Assembly: GCF_021869535.1 (NCBI RefSeq)
Contig: NW_026262738.1
Span: forward strand, 532,477 to 596,476
DNA from: Mytilus californianus
Lineage: Eukaryota; Mollusca; Bivalvia; Mytilida; Mytilidae
Direction: 5' to 3'
DNA: 64,000 nucleotides
Part shown: piece after piece, positions 1 to 10,066 of the stretch
Layout of the letters: every line of letters starts with the position of its first letter
Numbering within the stretch: the first letter of the stretch is position 1
Program-made: the position numbers and the translations under genes
Notes under the pieces: generated by a model
Told to the model about the DNA's origin: nothing
Databases searched by the model: none
Seen by the model: the letters and a program-made list of their open reading frames with translations, nothing else

Positions 1-1
1 C

Positions 2-322
2 AGGATGGAAGACTTTGTAAATGTTCATGCAGATGAAAAAGAATTAAATGATTTTACGGTCAACTATATAAGGAGGCCCTTTGTAAGTTGCATGACCTGA
101 ATTGTTGCCAGTTGCTCATCTGTACAATTTGAAACATACCGGGAGTACATGAATCACTGGAACAACTTTCATGTAGAGTTCCTTAACTTACATATTCGCC
201 GCATTGGTCAGAGTTGGAGGGTAAAAGGCCGCTTGACGAGCCACCTCAAATTCAAACATTTTGTAACCCCGGAAAAAGTGGAGGAACACGGTAGACCCAG
301 AGAAAGTGGAGGAACACGGTAG
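2..322 (+). pseudogene. unidentified decayed coding remnant
   Basis: One forward frame runs from base 2 to the TAG at 320-322 and is interrupted only by a TGA at 98-100. The predicted peptide has an ordinary mixed composition (for example RIGQSWRVKGRLTSHLKFKH near its end), unlike the low-complexity products of nearby A/T-rich DNA. I do not recognise the family. A GTAAGT at 73-78 resembles a splice donor, but the nearest usable acceptor would give an intron of only about 30 bases, so I read the TGA as decay. The 5' part lies outside the window. It could be a transposon gene end or chance; confidence is low. Confidence 0.25.
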
Positions 323-325
323 AGT
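268..325. repeat. short tandem duplication, period 28 bp
   Basis: A 21-bp word beginning AAAGTGGAGG occurs at 275-295 and again at 303-323. Both copies end in the same TAG-containing sequence, so the duplication sits across the end of the remnant reading frame. Confidence 0.7.
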
Positions 326-1109
326 AAAACATAAAGTAAATGAACGCTATATCGCCCCGGGCGAAAAAATCTTCGCCAGAAGGCAAACAGCACAAGAAAC
401 ATTGGCATTCAAGAAGGAGCAAGCTTCTCAAAAAAGAAGGCAAAATGTAATTTTGTACTTTGTTATAATAAAAGCTGTACTTTAAAATCTTTGTTTTCAA
501 AGCATATACAAGCATCCGAGAGATACGAACCAGGACGAGTTCTCCACTACACGGTCCAGGACTAGTCCCTACCGAACCCCACCGTGTACTGGGACCTGTT
601 CCTGTTACACTGGCAAAAGTATGTCACCTTGACCATCGTTTCATGCTATACTTGTTTTGGTCATATCTAAGATACTGTGGCATACATCAGTGCTATCACA
701 TAGTGATAAATTATTTGCTATATTTTCTCCACTCTTGATTTCAATGAAAAAACAAAATTTGGTTCAATATTATTCATAATGTCACGATGAATTACGATGT
801 TATTCAATTTTGAGATGTAAAAAAAAAACAGGGGGCCATCCAATCTTTTTATTGAAAAATAAGTAAATTGTAGTCTCTATATCTGTACATATGCATTTTA
901 TTTATAAACACTTTATATTAATAATATGCCTTTTATTAAATCACACATTTAAATAGTGTAGAAAAACTTGAATGGTATATCTATGTATATCCAGAAAAAA
1001 TACATTTCAGATATTATTATATATTATAAATAATAAGTTTAAACTTGTAAAAATGAATTTTACAAAAGCCCTAGCGATATATTCAGTGATTTTTTTTTTT
1101 AAATTCCAA
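326..1109. other. AT-rich interval without a supported gene
   Basis: I see no coding frame, RNA gene or long repeat here. There is an A-run at 821-829 and a T-run at 1090-1100. The open frames in this stretch are short and of low complexity. Confidence 0.6.
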
Positions 1110-1252
1110 AAGAGAGGCGAAAGATACCAAAGGGACATTCAAACTCATAGGTCAAAAAAATACTGACAACGCCATGGCTAAAAAAAAAAAGAGAAACAGA
1201 CAAACAACAGTACACAAAACACAACATTGAAAACTAAAGACTGACAAACAAT
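1110..1252 (+). repeat. dispersed mussel-type repeat (SINE-like)
   Basis: The stretch reads AGAGGCGAAAGATACC, then AAGGGACATTCAAACTCATA, then GACAACGCCATGGC, followed by an A-rich tail region and ACAGTACACAAAACACAACA. I recognise this word order from memory as a very common interspersed repeat of Mytilus and related bivalves. It carries no frame of its own. The family name and class (SINE-like or a transposon end) cannot be fixed from one copy. Confidence 0.6.
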
Positions 1253-1343
1253 TTCAGGGATTTTACAAAATCACTAATTAAATCGCTGTAACATATTATA
1301 CATATAAATTGGCGATAATGTATATAATATATTGATAGAAATG

Positions 1344-2064
1344 TTTAAAGGGGCATTAGCTACGAGATATGAAAAAATAAAATATGATATTTATTTTTTG
1401 TTCAATCACTAATGAAAGTGAAATAGTGAAATAATAATTCGCTTTTAGAAGCCAGTTTGGTTCAATTTTGTCAAAATAAGCTAAGAAACATCGCTGATGA
1501 ATTATTCACTTGCAAGTGAATAATTCGTACTCATTGAATCCGTATTCATGTGAACTCCAATTTAACCCCTTAGCTAGAAATGGGTTACGCATGAATTAGG
1601 CGTGTTCAGTTATTTAAAGGAAAAGAATGTCAACATTTGAAAGTGAAACAGAGGAAAAACCATTTGAATGACTGATTCGATCAACAAAAACTCATTCTTA
1701 TACAGGTAAAAACGATGATTAACATATATTTTTAACCTATAATATGAAATCAAACAGACCTAGAAAAATCCAATTGCACGAGTTCGCTATCTATTTATAT
1801 CTTTATTTATATTTATATCGGGTTATATGACCGTCGCCATTCTTCGGAGGTTACCACGATGGTTAAATAAATGGTGTCTATACTAAAATACACACGAAAT
1901 GCTGATACATATTATAGAGCCTACATATATAATATATATGCATTGTAAATTGTTTACTTTAGACTTTCTATAAATTAGATAAACGTTTAAGAATGTTATA
2001 AATCAAATATAAGAATTTGAGTCAAATCGGTGAACATGAATTTGACAGCTAGTGCCCCTTTAAA
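1344..2064. mobile_element. MITE-like element with short inverted ends
   Basis: The left end reads TTTAAAGGGGCATTAGCTAC at 1344-1363. The right end reads CAGCTAGTGCCCCTTTAAA, ending at 2064, and is its near-perfect inverse over about 18 bases. The 721-bp interior is AT-rich and non-coding, with a perfect 28-bp palindrome at 1499-1526. I could not settle a target duplication. Size, ends and lack of coding capacity fit a non-autonomous DNA transposon. Confidence 0.55.
1499..1526. repeat. perfect 28-bp palindrome
   Basis: Every base pairs with its mirror position around the central TTGCAA, giving a hairpin with no loop. It lies inside the MITE-like element at 1344-2064, about 155 bp from its left end. 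Confidence 0.9.
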
Positions 2065-2235
2065 TGCCTAATGTAGGAAGGATACTTCACTAAGTGTAAG
2101 TTCAACCCTTCAGAACGACACACAAATTATCTCTTCTCTTCCATAACCCTGATATACGATAAGTAGTTATATATTCTGACGTCCATACGAAAAAGACGCT
2201 CGAACGAATGTTTTAATAAAAAGAGTGAGATTTAG
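2065..2235. other. short spacer with no supported feature
   Basis: This lies between the MITE-like element and the start of recognisable LINE coding sequence. I see no gene or repeat in it. Confidence 0.5.
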
Positions 2236-3075
2236 CTACGTAGGGATTTTATTTGGGATGGTAAAGTGAATCAAGTAGACCGTAAGGTTTGTTGTTTAGA
2301 TGTAAAAAAAAAAGGGGGGGGCATGGGGATGGTAAATTTGGATAGTTGGATAGAAAGTAAATATATCAAATCGTTATATACGATATTACACCAGCCATTA
2401 TCTAGTTGGAATGCAATAGGTAAATTTTGGTTAAAAATATGGGACGATAATATCAAAGATTTTAAATCGTGCAATGAAATATACCAACAACTAAAAGATA
2501 AACCTAATTGTATTTCGGAATACTCGCGAATTAAAAGTTCCATACCACAAACATTCATGCAGATTTTTGAAAAACAAAGATGTTCAAAGCACTTCAAAAA
2601 GCCACATAATCAAAATTTCTGAAAACTTTGAATTTCTAAATCCAGATAATAAAATCATTAAAATTAAAGATTTGACATTAAAATATCTTCAGCTAAACAT
2701 AAACATAACTGAGACCCCTAAGTGTCAAACAAAATGGGAAAATTTGTATAGCGAGATTATAAATAGGGAAAAAAATTGGCTAAATCTCAGTAAAATGGAT
2801 ATTAATAGAAAAGTTAAAGAATTTCAATGGAAATGTATACACAGGATTATATATACTGAAAACAGACTGCAAATAATGCATATGTCAAACGGGAAATGAC
2901 TCTTATGTGATGAAAATAATAATATTGAAACTCTTGTCAGAGCATTTATTTTATCAATGTAACAATGTTTAGCCATTGATAGAAACAGTTGTCAGAAATT
3001 TACAACTTTGTAACTTAATAAATAACGAGGCACTCGTTGAAAAAGATATTCTATTAGGAATATGTGCAGATAATT
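2236..3075 (+). pseudogene. LINE (non-LTR) reverse transcriptase ORF2, 3' part, broken
   Basis: This is the C-terminal region of a non-LTR retrotransposon polymerase, the part following the RT fingers and palm. An open stretch begins just after a TAG at 2233-2235. It shows the RDFIWDGK motif and then the KKKGGGMGMVNLDSW block, which matches the GGLG(M)xN block common in LINE C-termini. After a frameshift near 2570-2600 the second frame ends with KVKEFQWKCIHRIIYTENRL, the thumb-like FQWKxxHxxxxT block. It is followed by a C-terminal zinc-knuckle pattern (LLC, then EHLFYQC) spread over two frames. There are at least two frameshifts, a TGA at 2897-2899 and a TAG near 2970. It is dead, and it is interrupted at 3076 by an inserted DNA element. 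Its end resumes at 6196. Confidence 0.8.
3070..3075. other. left target-site duplication ATAATT
   Basis: It is identical to the six bases at 6195-6200 immediately after the right end of the element. Confidence 0.85.
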
Positions 3076-3507
3076 TATGGCATGGTATTGGTTGCAAAAA
3101 ATTGATATTTTTCATTTAAATGCAATATTTCTTATTTAATTGGTATATTTCTTCATTTAAATGCAATATTTTTTTTTCATTCAAATGGTATAATTTTTCA
3201 TTCAAATGTTATAATTTTCATTGAAATGCAACAGTTTTTATTCAATTGGTATAAATTGTCATTTGAATGCAATATCTTTTTATTCAATTGGTATAGTAGT
3301 TTTTTTATTTATATGCAATAATTGCATTATGGGAAATTCTTTGACGTCATAAGGTCAAATTTGCAACAACGTTTGTGATTGGTCGGAAATTGTTTGGATT
3401 TCTCCCCTTTCTTTCAAAACATGGGTGACCAAGAATTAAAAAACGCGTCAGAATATCGCCCCTCTAACTAAATCTAACGTTCGTGCGAGTCCTGCACTGG
3501 CTGTTAA
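3076..3507 (+). repeat. left inverted arm of the 3.1-kb element
   Basis: The arm runs from the terminus through a short block of 21-bp-like A/T-rich units (about 3160-3300) to GCACTGGCTGTTAA at 3494-3507. It matches 5384-6194 in inverse orientation. Confidence 0.85.
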
Positions 3508-3631
3508 AATCTTGTGGTCATAACTAGTATTTCTATTGCAAAATTTCGATGGTCAAAACGTTCGGTCCACTTTTCAAAAACCGTTTCATTGTATATGGAT
3601 TTATATGCAAGTATATCGTTTTTTTTTTAAA

Positions 3632-3838
3632 TAGATTAGACACCGTTGGTTTTCCCGTTTGAATGGTTTTACACTACAAATTTTTGGGGGCCTTTTATAG
3701 CTTGCTGTTCGGTTTGAGCCAAGGCTCCGTGTTGAAGACCGTACGTTGACCTTTAATGGTTTACATTTACAAATTATGACTTGGATGGAGAGTTGTCTCA
3801 TCGGCACTCATACCACATCTTCTTATATCTATATACAA
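3632..3838 (+). repeat. dispersed mussel-type repeat, copy 1
   Basis: Landmarks are CCGTTGGTTTTCCCGTTTGA, GAGCCAAGGCTCCGTGTTGA and GGATGGAGAGTTGTCTCATC, ending in CATACCACATCTTCTTATA. From memory this is one of the most abundant repeats in mussel genomes. Diverged relatives in this window lie at 9405-9625 (same strand) and 7925-8012 (opposite strand). The frame on the minus strand at 3601-3807 is a by-product of the repeat. Confidence 0.65.
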
Positions 3839-4383
3839 CGTAAACCAGACGTTTCTCAGACTGTTTTTTTATTTTTAATAGATCCTTTGCCGCGCGTTGT
3901 GTACTGATTGATAACTCAGTCTGGGAGAACAAGATTTATTTCAGTACCAGTTGTAATTAGATTTGGTTGAGCAAACTTCCAGTAATTGCAAATACTCTTA
4001 TGTCGGTGCTTTGTGTCTATTGTCAGTGAAAAAAACTATATGAATTAAGTTTTTTTTTATCTTACATTGAACTTTTGATGTCGTCCCTAATGTGCAAAAA
4101 AATAGATAAGGGGCAGGACCAAACTTATAGATAACATAATAAAGAAATGATGAAATATACAGAATACGTTGATTGACTTTTGGTTGCCTTATGTCCAGTG
4201 GCAAATATGTCACGCATGTTTAGGACAAATATAATAGAGATCAAAGGATAAAGAATAGAGTGAAATGGTAAAAACTAAAAGATATAGAATTATAGAAACC
4301 CCTACCCTCACACACACACCATAACCATTACTGCCAATACTCGCATATATACATCTCTATACAAATATCTAAATTTGAACCTA

Positions 4384-4430
4384 CCCCCCCCCCCCCCCCC
4401 CCCACCCCCCACCCCCCACCCCCTTCCTCT
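4384..4430. repeat. poly-C tract
   Basis: This is an almost pure C run broken by a few A residues. Long homopolymers like this are prone to length error in assembly. Confidence 0.9.
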
Positions 4431-4859
4431 AGACACCGAGCTTTTGGATCCGCCCTGGTTAAATGTGTCTAATTATATACATTTTGTACGGGTCTAGATA
4501 ATAGCTAAACGTACAATCATATAATTTGTTGGATACCTAATTATATCATATAATGTGTCACAAAATAAACTTGTATACCCCCCTTCCCAATGCAGTATTG
4601 AAAAGTAAATCATTTAAAAGTCCTGAAGATAAAATATGTTTTGAAATATTCCCTGCATACTTATTTATGCAAAGACATATAGTAATTATTGAACTACTGT
4701 GGGGCTTGAAAAAAAATCTATTTAAGGGATTAGGAGACGAGAACAGTAAAAAAAAAAAGCTCAGCAACGAATCCTAAATGTAAAATGATTAGCAGCATAA
4801 GACATGAGAGCACATATTATAGATAGTATTAAATATGAAGTTCACGCCTCATATAGTGA

Positions 4860-4878
4860 AGTCCTATGTCATAGGACT
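4860..4878. repeat. small hairpin
   Basis: AGTCCTATG and CATAGGACT form a perfect 9-bp stem around a single T. Confidence 0.7.
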
Positions 4879-5383
4879 ATTGTTGTAACATGGGTTAGTA
4901 ACTGGTTCCAATTTATCCTGAATTGTCTTTATTAAAGAATTAGTTCCGAAGTATAACAGCTTATGTCTCTACTTGTGGGTTTCTGGTTCTGCTGTCGTAA
5001 TTAGGTGATTTTTTTTCTACATGTAGTAAAAAAGAGGGGGCTTAGTCCAAATAATTGTAACGTCCTGGGTGCTTTGTATTCTTTTTTCATGTGTGCCTAC
5101 CTGCAACGTCTCTGAGGATCAAGAAAAGTAAAAAATATATAGCACTAAAGAACGTTATGATTACATATATCTGGACTTAGAAGGGGGAGGGGGGCTAGCT
5201 ATGTATTTTTTTTTTATTTAAATGTGTAGACTGTAGGAGAGTTTCTTCAGAAAAGGTTTTCATTGGAGATTTTTTTGCCATGCACGCAGGCATCTGTTTC
5301 TCTATCCATGAACAAGTTGTGTGTCAAATTAATTATTATTACTTGTCACTCGCATTTTTTGCTCGTCCAGGCCATTATTGGCA

Positions 5384-6194
5384 TTAACAGCCAGTGCAAG
5401 AACTCGCACGAACGCCAAATTTAGTTAGAGGGGCGATATTCTGACGCGTTTTTTAATTCTTGGTCACTCAAGTTTAGAAAGAAAGGGGAGAAATCTAAAC
5501 AATTACCGACCAATCACAAACGTTGTTGCAAATTTGACCTTATGACGTCAAAGAATTTCCCATAATGCAATTATTGCATATAAATAAAAAAACTACTATA
5601 CCAATTGAATAAAAAATATTGCATTTGAACGAAAATTATACCATTTGAATGAAAAATTATACAATAATACCATTTGAATGAAAAATTATACCATCTGAAT
5701 GAAAAATTATACCATTTGAATGAAAAATTATACCATCTGAATAAAAAATATTGCATTTGAACGAAAATTATATCATTTGAATGAAAAATTATACCATTTG
5801 AATGAAAAATTATACCATATGAATAAAAAATATTGCATTTGAACGAAAATTATACCATTTGAATGAAAAATTATACCATTTGAATGAAAAATTATACCAT
5901 CTGAATGAAAAATTATACCATTTGAATGAAAAATTATACCATCTGAATAAAAAATATTGCATTTGAACGAAAATTATACCATTTGAATGAAAAATTATAC
6001 CATTTGAATGAAAAATTATACCATTTGAATGAAAAATTATACCATCTGAATAAAAAATATGGCATTTAAATGAAAAAATATACCATTCAAATAAAAAAAA
6101 TATTGCATTTAAATGAAGATATATACCAATTAAATAAGAAATATTGCATTTAAATGAAAAATTATCAAATTTTTGCAACCAATACCATGCCATA
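5384..6194 (-). repeat. right inverted arm of the 3.1-kb element
   Basis: It is the inverse of 3076-3507, enlarged by a 21-bp minisatellite between about 5600 and 6110. The non-repetitive inner part (5384-5580) matches the left arm closely. Confidence 0.85.
5600..6110. repeat. 21-bp A/T-rich minisatellite in the right arm
   Basis: The basic unit is GAATGAAAAATTATACCATTT with CATCTGAAT variants, interleaved with units containing ATTGCATTTGAACGAA. The period is a multiple of 3 and stop-free on the minus strand, so it gives long frames repeating an NGIIFHS-like heptad at 5571-5756 and 5810-6193. These are not genes. Confidence 0.9.
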
Positions 6195-6200
6195 ATAATT
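6195..6200. other. right target-site duplication ATAATT
   Basis: It is an exact copy of 3070-3075. Confidence 0.85.
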
Positions 6201-6451
6201 CAAATAATACAATTGTTAACGCAATAATACTTTATTTGAAATGGGCTATTTGGAAATTACGTAATAAATGCAAATTTGATAAAATTAAACTGAATATGCA
6301 ATCTATACAGGCTTTGCTGAAATTGCACATGAAAAACGAATTAAAACTACTCTTGCTACGCTCGGATATAAAGTATATATGTAGAGCAAAAGTTGAACTC
6401 TTTATCGAAAAAATAGAAGAAGATATACTTAGTTCTACTGTTCAAAACTAA
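6196..6451 (+). pseudogene. LINE ORF2 C-terminal end, resumed after the insertion
   Basis: The peptide continues the LINE frame broken at 3075. It shows the NAIILYLKWAIWKLRNKCKF block, the usual IxxxKxxIWKxRN end block of LINE polymerases, then a Lys/Leu-rich tail and a natural stop at 6449-6451. The open frame from 6173 begins inside the inserted element, so its first residues do not belong to the LINE. Joined to the upstream piece across one copy of ATAATT, the frame is continuous, which dates the insertion after the LINE landed here. Confidence 0.8.
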
Positions 6452-6839
6452 AGGTATGTTCGATTCCATATATAATAATCTTATTGTATTTTAGGAAGAA
6501 CTTAGTGAACACTATGTTATTTTTACAGAAAGAAAACTAATATTTTTACTGTAATCGATATTTGAATCTATGTCTGTGCATATTATGTATATTAGTAAAT
6601 TACCACATATATCATGCTTCTTACTACATTAGTACTTACCACGTGTGCTTTATCCTTTTATAATCCATACGTATATTAGAGAATAATTTCAATTTTTGTT
6701 CAATCACATCAACAATTTCCAATTAAATTATAACTCTCATTTTTCTCAATCAAATATATAGTTTTCAAGTTTAAATCAACACATGGTACATGTAGTCAGT
6801 GAACCGGATATACGATAATAATTATGTATTACAGTGATG
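6452..6839. other. AT-rich interval, probable LINE 3' flank
   Basis: It follows the LINE stop codon and may include its 3' UTR. I see no clear poly-A tail, gene or other repeat. Confidence 0.5.
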
Positions 6840-6845
6840 CTTATC
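6840..6845. other. left target-site duplication CTTATC
   Basis: It is identical to 19251-19256 at the far end of the 12.4-kb element. Confidence 0.9.
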
Positions 6846-7240
6846 TATGGAACGCCACAGCTGTCTTATGTGGAACTCTGATATTACTTTATGTTGTTTT
6901 ATTATTACTTAATGATATTTTGGCTTTACTTAATATGGTTTTGACATTACGTAATGATGTTTTGATATAACTCAATATGGAATTGTCATTACTTAATGAT
7001 ATTTCGATATTACACGATATGGTTTCGTATTGACTTGATATAGTTTTGTCATTACTCAATATGGTTTTGTCATTACTCGATGTGGTTTCACCATTATTTA
7101 ATGTGGTTGTGTCATTAGTCAATGTGGTTTTAACATTACTTGATGTGAATGTGACTTAACGTTATGTAGTTGTTTCATTACATGATGTGGTTTTGTTATT
7201 TCGTAATGATGATTTGCCTATTCTTTATATGGTTTTAACA
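6846..7240 (+). repeat. outer left inverted arm with 21-bp minisatellite
   Basis: The first about 40 bp are unique terminus. The rest is degenerate 21-bp units of the type ATGGTTTTGTCATTACTCAAT, in which ATTAC and AAT/GAT recur. The arm matches 18857-19250 in inverse at high identity. The minus-strand frame at 6889-7122 and its mirror at 18974-19207 encode repeating Asn/Thr/Ser peptides and are repeat by-products. Confidence 0.9.
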
Positions 7241-7386
7241 TTACGCAATGATGTTTCAAAATTTGACGATTTTACACTACATGATGTGTTTGTTTCATTG
7301 TTTGATGTGGTCCTGTCATTCTTTGATGTGGTTATCCCATTACTTGATGAGGTAAAACCACGTGACCAATTCGGAAAAAAATATGT

Positions 7387-7924
7387 TCTATTTTTAAACA
7401 GATTTCAATATATCGTTAACTTTGTTTAATGTGCTTTGGATGGGTATCGCTATCCATTGAGTTAAACTTCAAATTAAAGTTCGAGTGGTTGTTCAGAGTT
7501 ATTTGGTATGAAAAATGGGAACGGCCGACAATAATAAGAAAAAAAGTATTAAAAAGTTTACAGTATTTCGGACATAATTGGGATATCCCCAAACCACTTG
7601 GTCCTGTTGTTTTTATCCTAAGTTCTCAAACGGAAGCAGTATTTTTGTAATAAATTTGTAAAATATTCCACGGAACCATGTGTCTCGCCTGATATTGCTG
7701 CTGTAAGTGTAAAAGCGTCATGTTGATCGGCTGTACATTTATCTATACATTTTTCGGTAAAAAAAAAAAAATAAAAAAAAAAATGTTTTTCTGTAGATGC
7801 TTTTTCTTGAAATTGAGGAATAACTCATATACAAGTTTTAAAACACTTCATTGAGGTTTACAAATTTATCATGTCAAAACAGTTTAATTCGGTTTTATTT
7901 AACTAAAACAAAACTGTATGGTTT
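7387..7924. other. interval without a supported gene
   Basis: A forward frame at 7429-7650 (73 codons) has no family I recognise and lies between repeats. An A-run lies at 7759-7783. Confidence 0.5.
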
Positions 7925-8012
7925 TCAACAATGAGCAAAACCCATACCCTATAGTAAGCTATAAAAGGTCCCGAAATGAAAAATGTAAAAAACTAGAAAA
8001 CTAACGATCTAT
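7925..8012 (-). repeat. dispersed mussel-type repeat, fragment in reverse
   Basis: AACAATGAGCAAAACCCATA, then GCTATAAAAGGTCCCGAAAT and GAAAACTAACGATCTA. In inverse this corresponds to the CCGTTGGTTTTC to TGTTGAAGG part of the repeats at 3632-3838 and 9405-9625. Confidence 0.6.
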
Positions 8013-8770
8013 AGATACATATATACTTTATTCTCTAAAAACTAAATACAAGTTTACAGAGAAACATACAATATAAATACAGAAACAATAGCCGAGGTAA
8101 ACAAATACAGTATGATATTCTAAAAGTACAAAATTATGATGGCATACATGTTTAGTAACATGTATAATGAAAGGTTAAACTCAATAGAAATAAAGAAAAT
8201 GGAGATGGAGACGCCGACGCCACTATCGACGACGAAATATAGGTTTGTTGCGTCTCGCTGCCGCTACATTGATGTCACAGGCTCGACACAAATCAAAAGA
8301 CTTGAACTTTATTGTAAACAAATGAAACACTTCAAATCAACTCACACTAAAGTTACAGGGAAACGGGGGGAGAAGGGGCTCGGACTAAGCGACAAAGCAT
8401 CAATACTATAAAATAAGAATTCTCCGAATTTTTTTTAGCGTAAATGATCATTTGAACTTATACGAATATCAATCTTTTATTTGTAATCAATTGAATTCCC
8501 TGATCTACCTCGCACTAATTGAAAAATAAACTTTTTGGAATATCTGTTTCACATGTGACGACGGACATGTTCCAGTGGTCGTAACCATAATACCGTCATC
8601 TTTTCCTTGAATGTAAACTACCAAATAAAACCAAATCACTGGGTTTGTACTTTCTCGAATAACACGACGGGTGCCTTTCTGGAGCATTCGAGATCACCCC
8701 GATGGATTTATATTACCCAGTCATACCGATCTATTGAATCAGCCAAATGAAACTGTTTTGTATGCCACCG
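8013..8770. other. unassigned interval
   Basis: A GC-richer patch with many CG dinucleotides lies at 8205-8290, inside a forward frame of 91 codons (8136-8411) that I cannot assign. The peptide has no recognisable domain. The rest is plain AT-rich sequence. Confidence 0.4.
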
Positions 8771-8805
8771 CAACTGAAAGTTGGGGGGCATATTGTTTTA
8801 CCCCT

Positions 8806-8838
8806 GTCCGTCCGTCCGTCCGTCCGACTGTCCGTCCC
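8806..8838. repeat. (GTCC)n microsatellite
   Basis: About seven GTCC/GTCCG-type units with one GACT interruption. It begins the dispersed repeat that follows. Confidence 0.85.
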
Positions 8839-8856
8839 ATTATGGGTATATAGTTA

Positions 8857-9205
8857 TTCCGCATAACTCCTCCTACAGTTTGAATCCTAGGAAGTCTTCT
8901 CTTTACTGTCTGTTTGTACATATATTAAAGGTGTGCATGTGGTCAGGGTTTAATGTTTATTAATATTTGCTCTTTTGGGAGATAGTTGAACTTTGTAATT
9001 TTTTGGGAAATTTACTTGCATAAGAAGAGCGTTTCCAGATAACTCCTCCTACAGTTTGAATGCTAGGAATTAAGTTTTTACTCTGCTGGCTGTTTGTACA
9101 TATATTGAAGGTGTGCATGTGGTCAGGGTTTTTATTTTTATTATCTTTTGCTCTTATTGGGAGATAATTGAACTTTTTTTTTGTCATTTTTGGGGTATAA
9201 GCGGT
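8857..9205 (+). repeat. tandem pair of a ~177-bp repeat
   Basis: Two diverged units, at 8857-9033 and 9034-9205, share TAACTCCTCCTACAGTTTGA, then CTGTTTGTACATATATT, then GGTGTGCATGTGGTCAGGGT and TTGGGAGATA. Together with the GTCC tract and GGGGGCATATTG before it, this resembles from memory a dispersed repeat seen in bivalve genomes. Confidence 0.75.
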
Positions 9206-9404
9206 TAAACGAGTTGAGTGCGGGGGCATCACTTTGTCTAGTTTACATTTTTTTCTCGTGTTGTGCTGTTACACAACTGTAACAGTCCGATGTAAGGTTA
9301 GGATTTAGCGCTCACATACATGTTAAACTCCGCCACGTGCACTTTCTTTATGTACCTGCCCCAAGTCAGGAGCATGAAGTTCAATTGTTGTCGTTGTATA
9401 AATG

Positions 9405-9625
9405 TGTGTCATTTTTTTTGTAGATTGTTTATTTATAAATAAGACCGTTTGTTTTTTCGTTTGAATTTTTTCACATGGTGCATGGTGGCCTTTTGTAGCT
9501 GACTAAACGATGTGTTGAAGGCTGTACGGTTGCCTATATATGATTTCTTACATCCACTGCATTTAAACTCTGGTGGATAGTTGTCTCATTGCCAAATCAC
9601 ACCACATCTAGCTTTATTTCAACTT
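9405..9625 (+). repeat. dispersed mussel-type repeat, diverged copy
   Basis: It shares order and wording with 3632-3838: GACCGTTTGTTTTTTCGTTT, GGCCTTTTGTAGCTGAC, GTGTTGAAGGCTGTACGG and GGTGGATAGTTGTCTCATTG, with ACCACATCT near the end. Confidence 0.65.
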
Positions 9626-9749
9626 CTATGTTGCGTTTTGTATACTGTAACATTGTTTATCTTTTGTACGCATACCCCGGAGCCCTCTTTTCGGAAGCCC
9701 GAGAAAAAGTCCTTGTTCCGCGATAGAAAATTTATTTACGAACCCATAT

Positions 9750-10006
9750 AAGATAGCTCGAATTTCAACTCATAATCTTAATTAATCTAAATGAGACTTA
9801 AATTCGAATCTTACTCAAACTCTACCTCAAAAAGTGACTCAAATTTAATGTTGTAACTATAACTCTACCTTTAAATGTGACTCAAACTCGAAGTCCAACT
9901 CGAAACTCAATGCTAACTAAAACTTTAATTCTAAAAGTGACTTGAATTCGAAATCGAAGACTAACTCAAAGTTTAACTCAAACAGTAACCCGAACTCTAA
10001 TTCGAT
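9750..10006. repeat. degenerate 6/12-bp tandem repeat
   Basis: Words of the type AACTCAAACTCT, GTGACTCAAA and AATTCGAA recur throughout at roughly 6-12-bp steps with heavy divergence. It lies just outside the inner arm of the nested module. Confidence 0.6.
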
Positions 10007-10066
10007 GGATGGCCACACTCATCCAATGCACATACAACATGGGAATCTATCTAAAAATAGAACAGG

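Larger units (their letters stand above)
3839..5383. other. non-coding interior of the 3.1-kb element
   Basis: I find no transposase or other protein. It holds the poly-C tract at 4384-4430, a hairpin at 4860-4878 and T-runs, and is otherwise unremarkable AT-rich sequence. Confidence 0.6.
3076..6194. mobile_element. 3.1-kb inverted-repeat DNA element with 6-bp target duplication
   Basis: The left end TATGGCATGGTATTGGTTGC at 3076 is matched in inverse by the right end at 6175-6194. ATAATT occurs at 3070-3075 and again at 6195-6200, giving a 6-bp target duplication. The inverted arms are long: 3076-3507 on the left (about 432 bp) and 5384-6194 on the right (about 811 bp). The inner parts of the arms match over about 190 bp (GACGTCATAAGGTCAAATTT and onward). 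The size difference comes from a 21-bp minisatellite in the right arm. The interior (3508-5383) has no transposase and includes a dispersed repeat and a poly-C tract, so the element looks non-autonomous. It sits inside the LINE ORF, and removing it with one ATAATT copy rejoins the frame. Confidence 0.9.

Noticed and set aside
70-110. Functional intron beginning GTAAGT at 73
   Set aside because: The only nearby acceptor would make an intron of about 30 bases, too short for a metazoan spliceosomal intron.
2271-2597. Minus-strand 108-codon frame
   Set aside because: It is the shadow of the LINE coding sequence, which has the recognisable motifs on the plus strand.
5571-6193. Long minus-strand frames (61 and 127 codons)
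   Set aside because: The peptides repeat a seven-residue word because the DNA is a 21-bp minisatellite; period divisible by three keeps the frame open.
3071-6199. 4-bp TAAT target duplication for the 3.1-kb element
   Set aside because: Moving the element end by one base gives an exact 6-bp duplication (ATAATT) and a TATGG terminus identical to that of the 12.4-kb element, which is the better solution.
6889-7122. Asn/Thr/Ser-rich frame and its mirror at 18974-19207
   Set aside because: Both arise from the 21-bp minisatellite in the inverted arms, and the two are inverse copies of each other.
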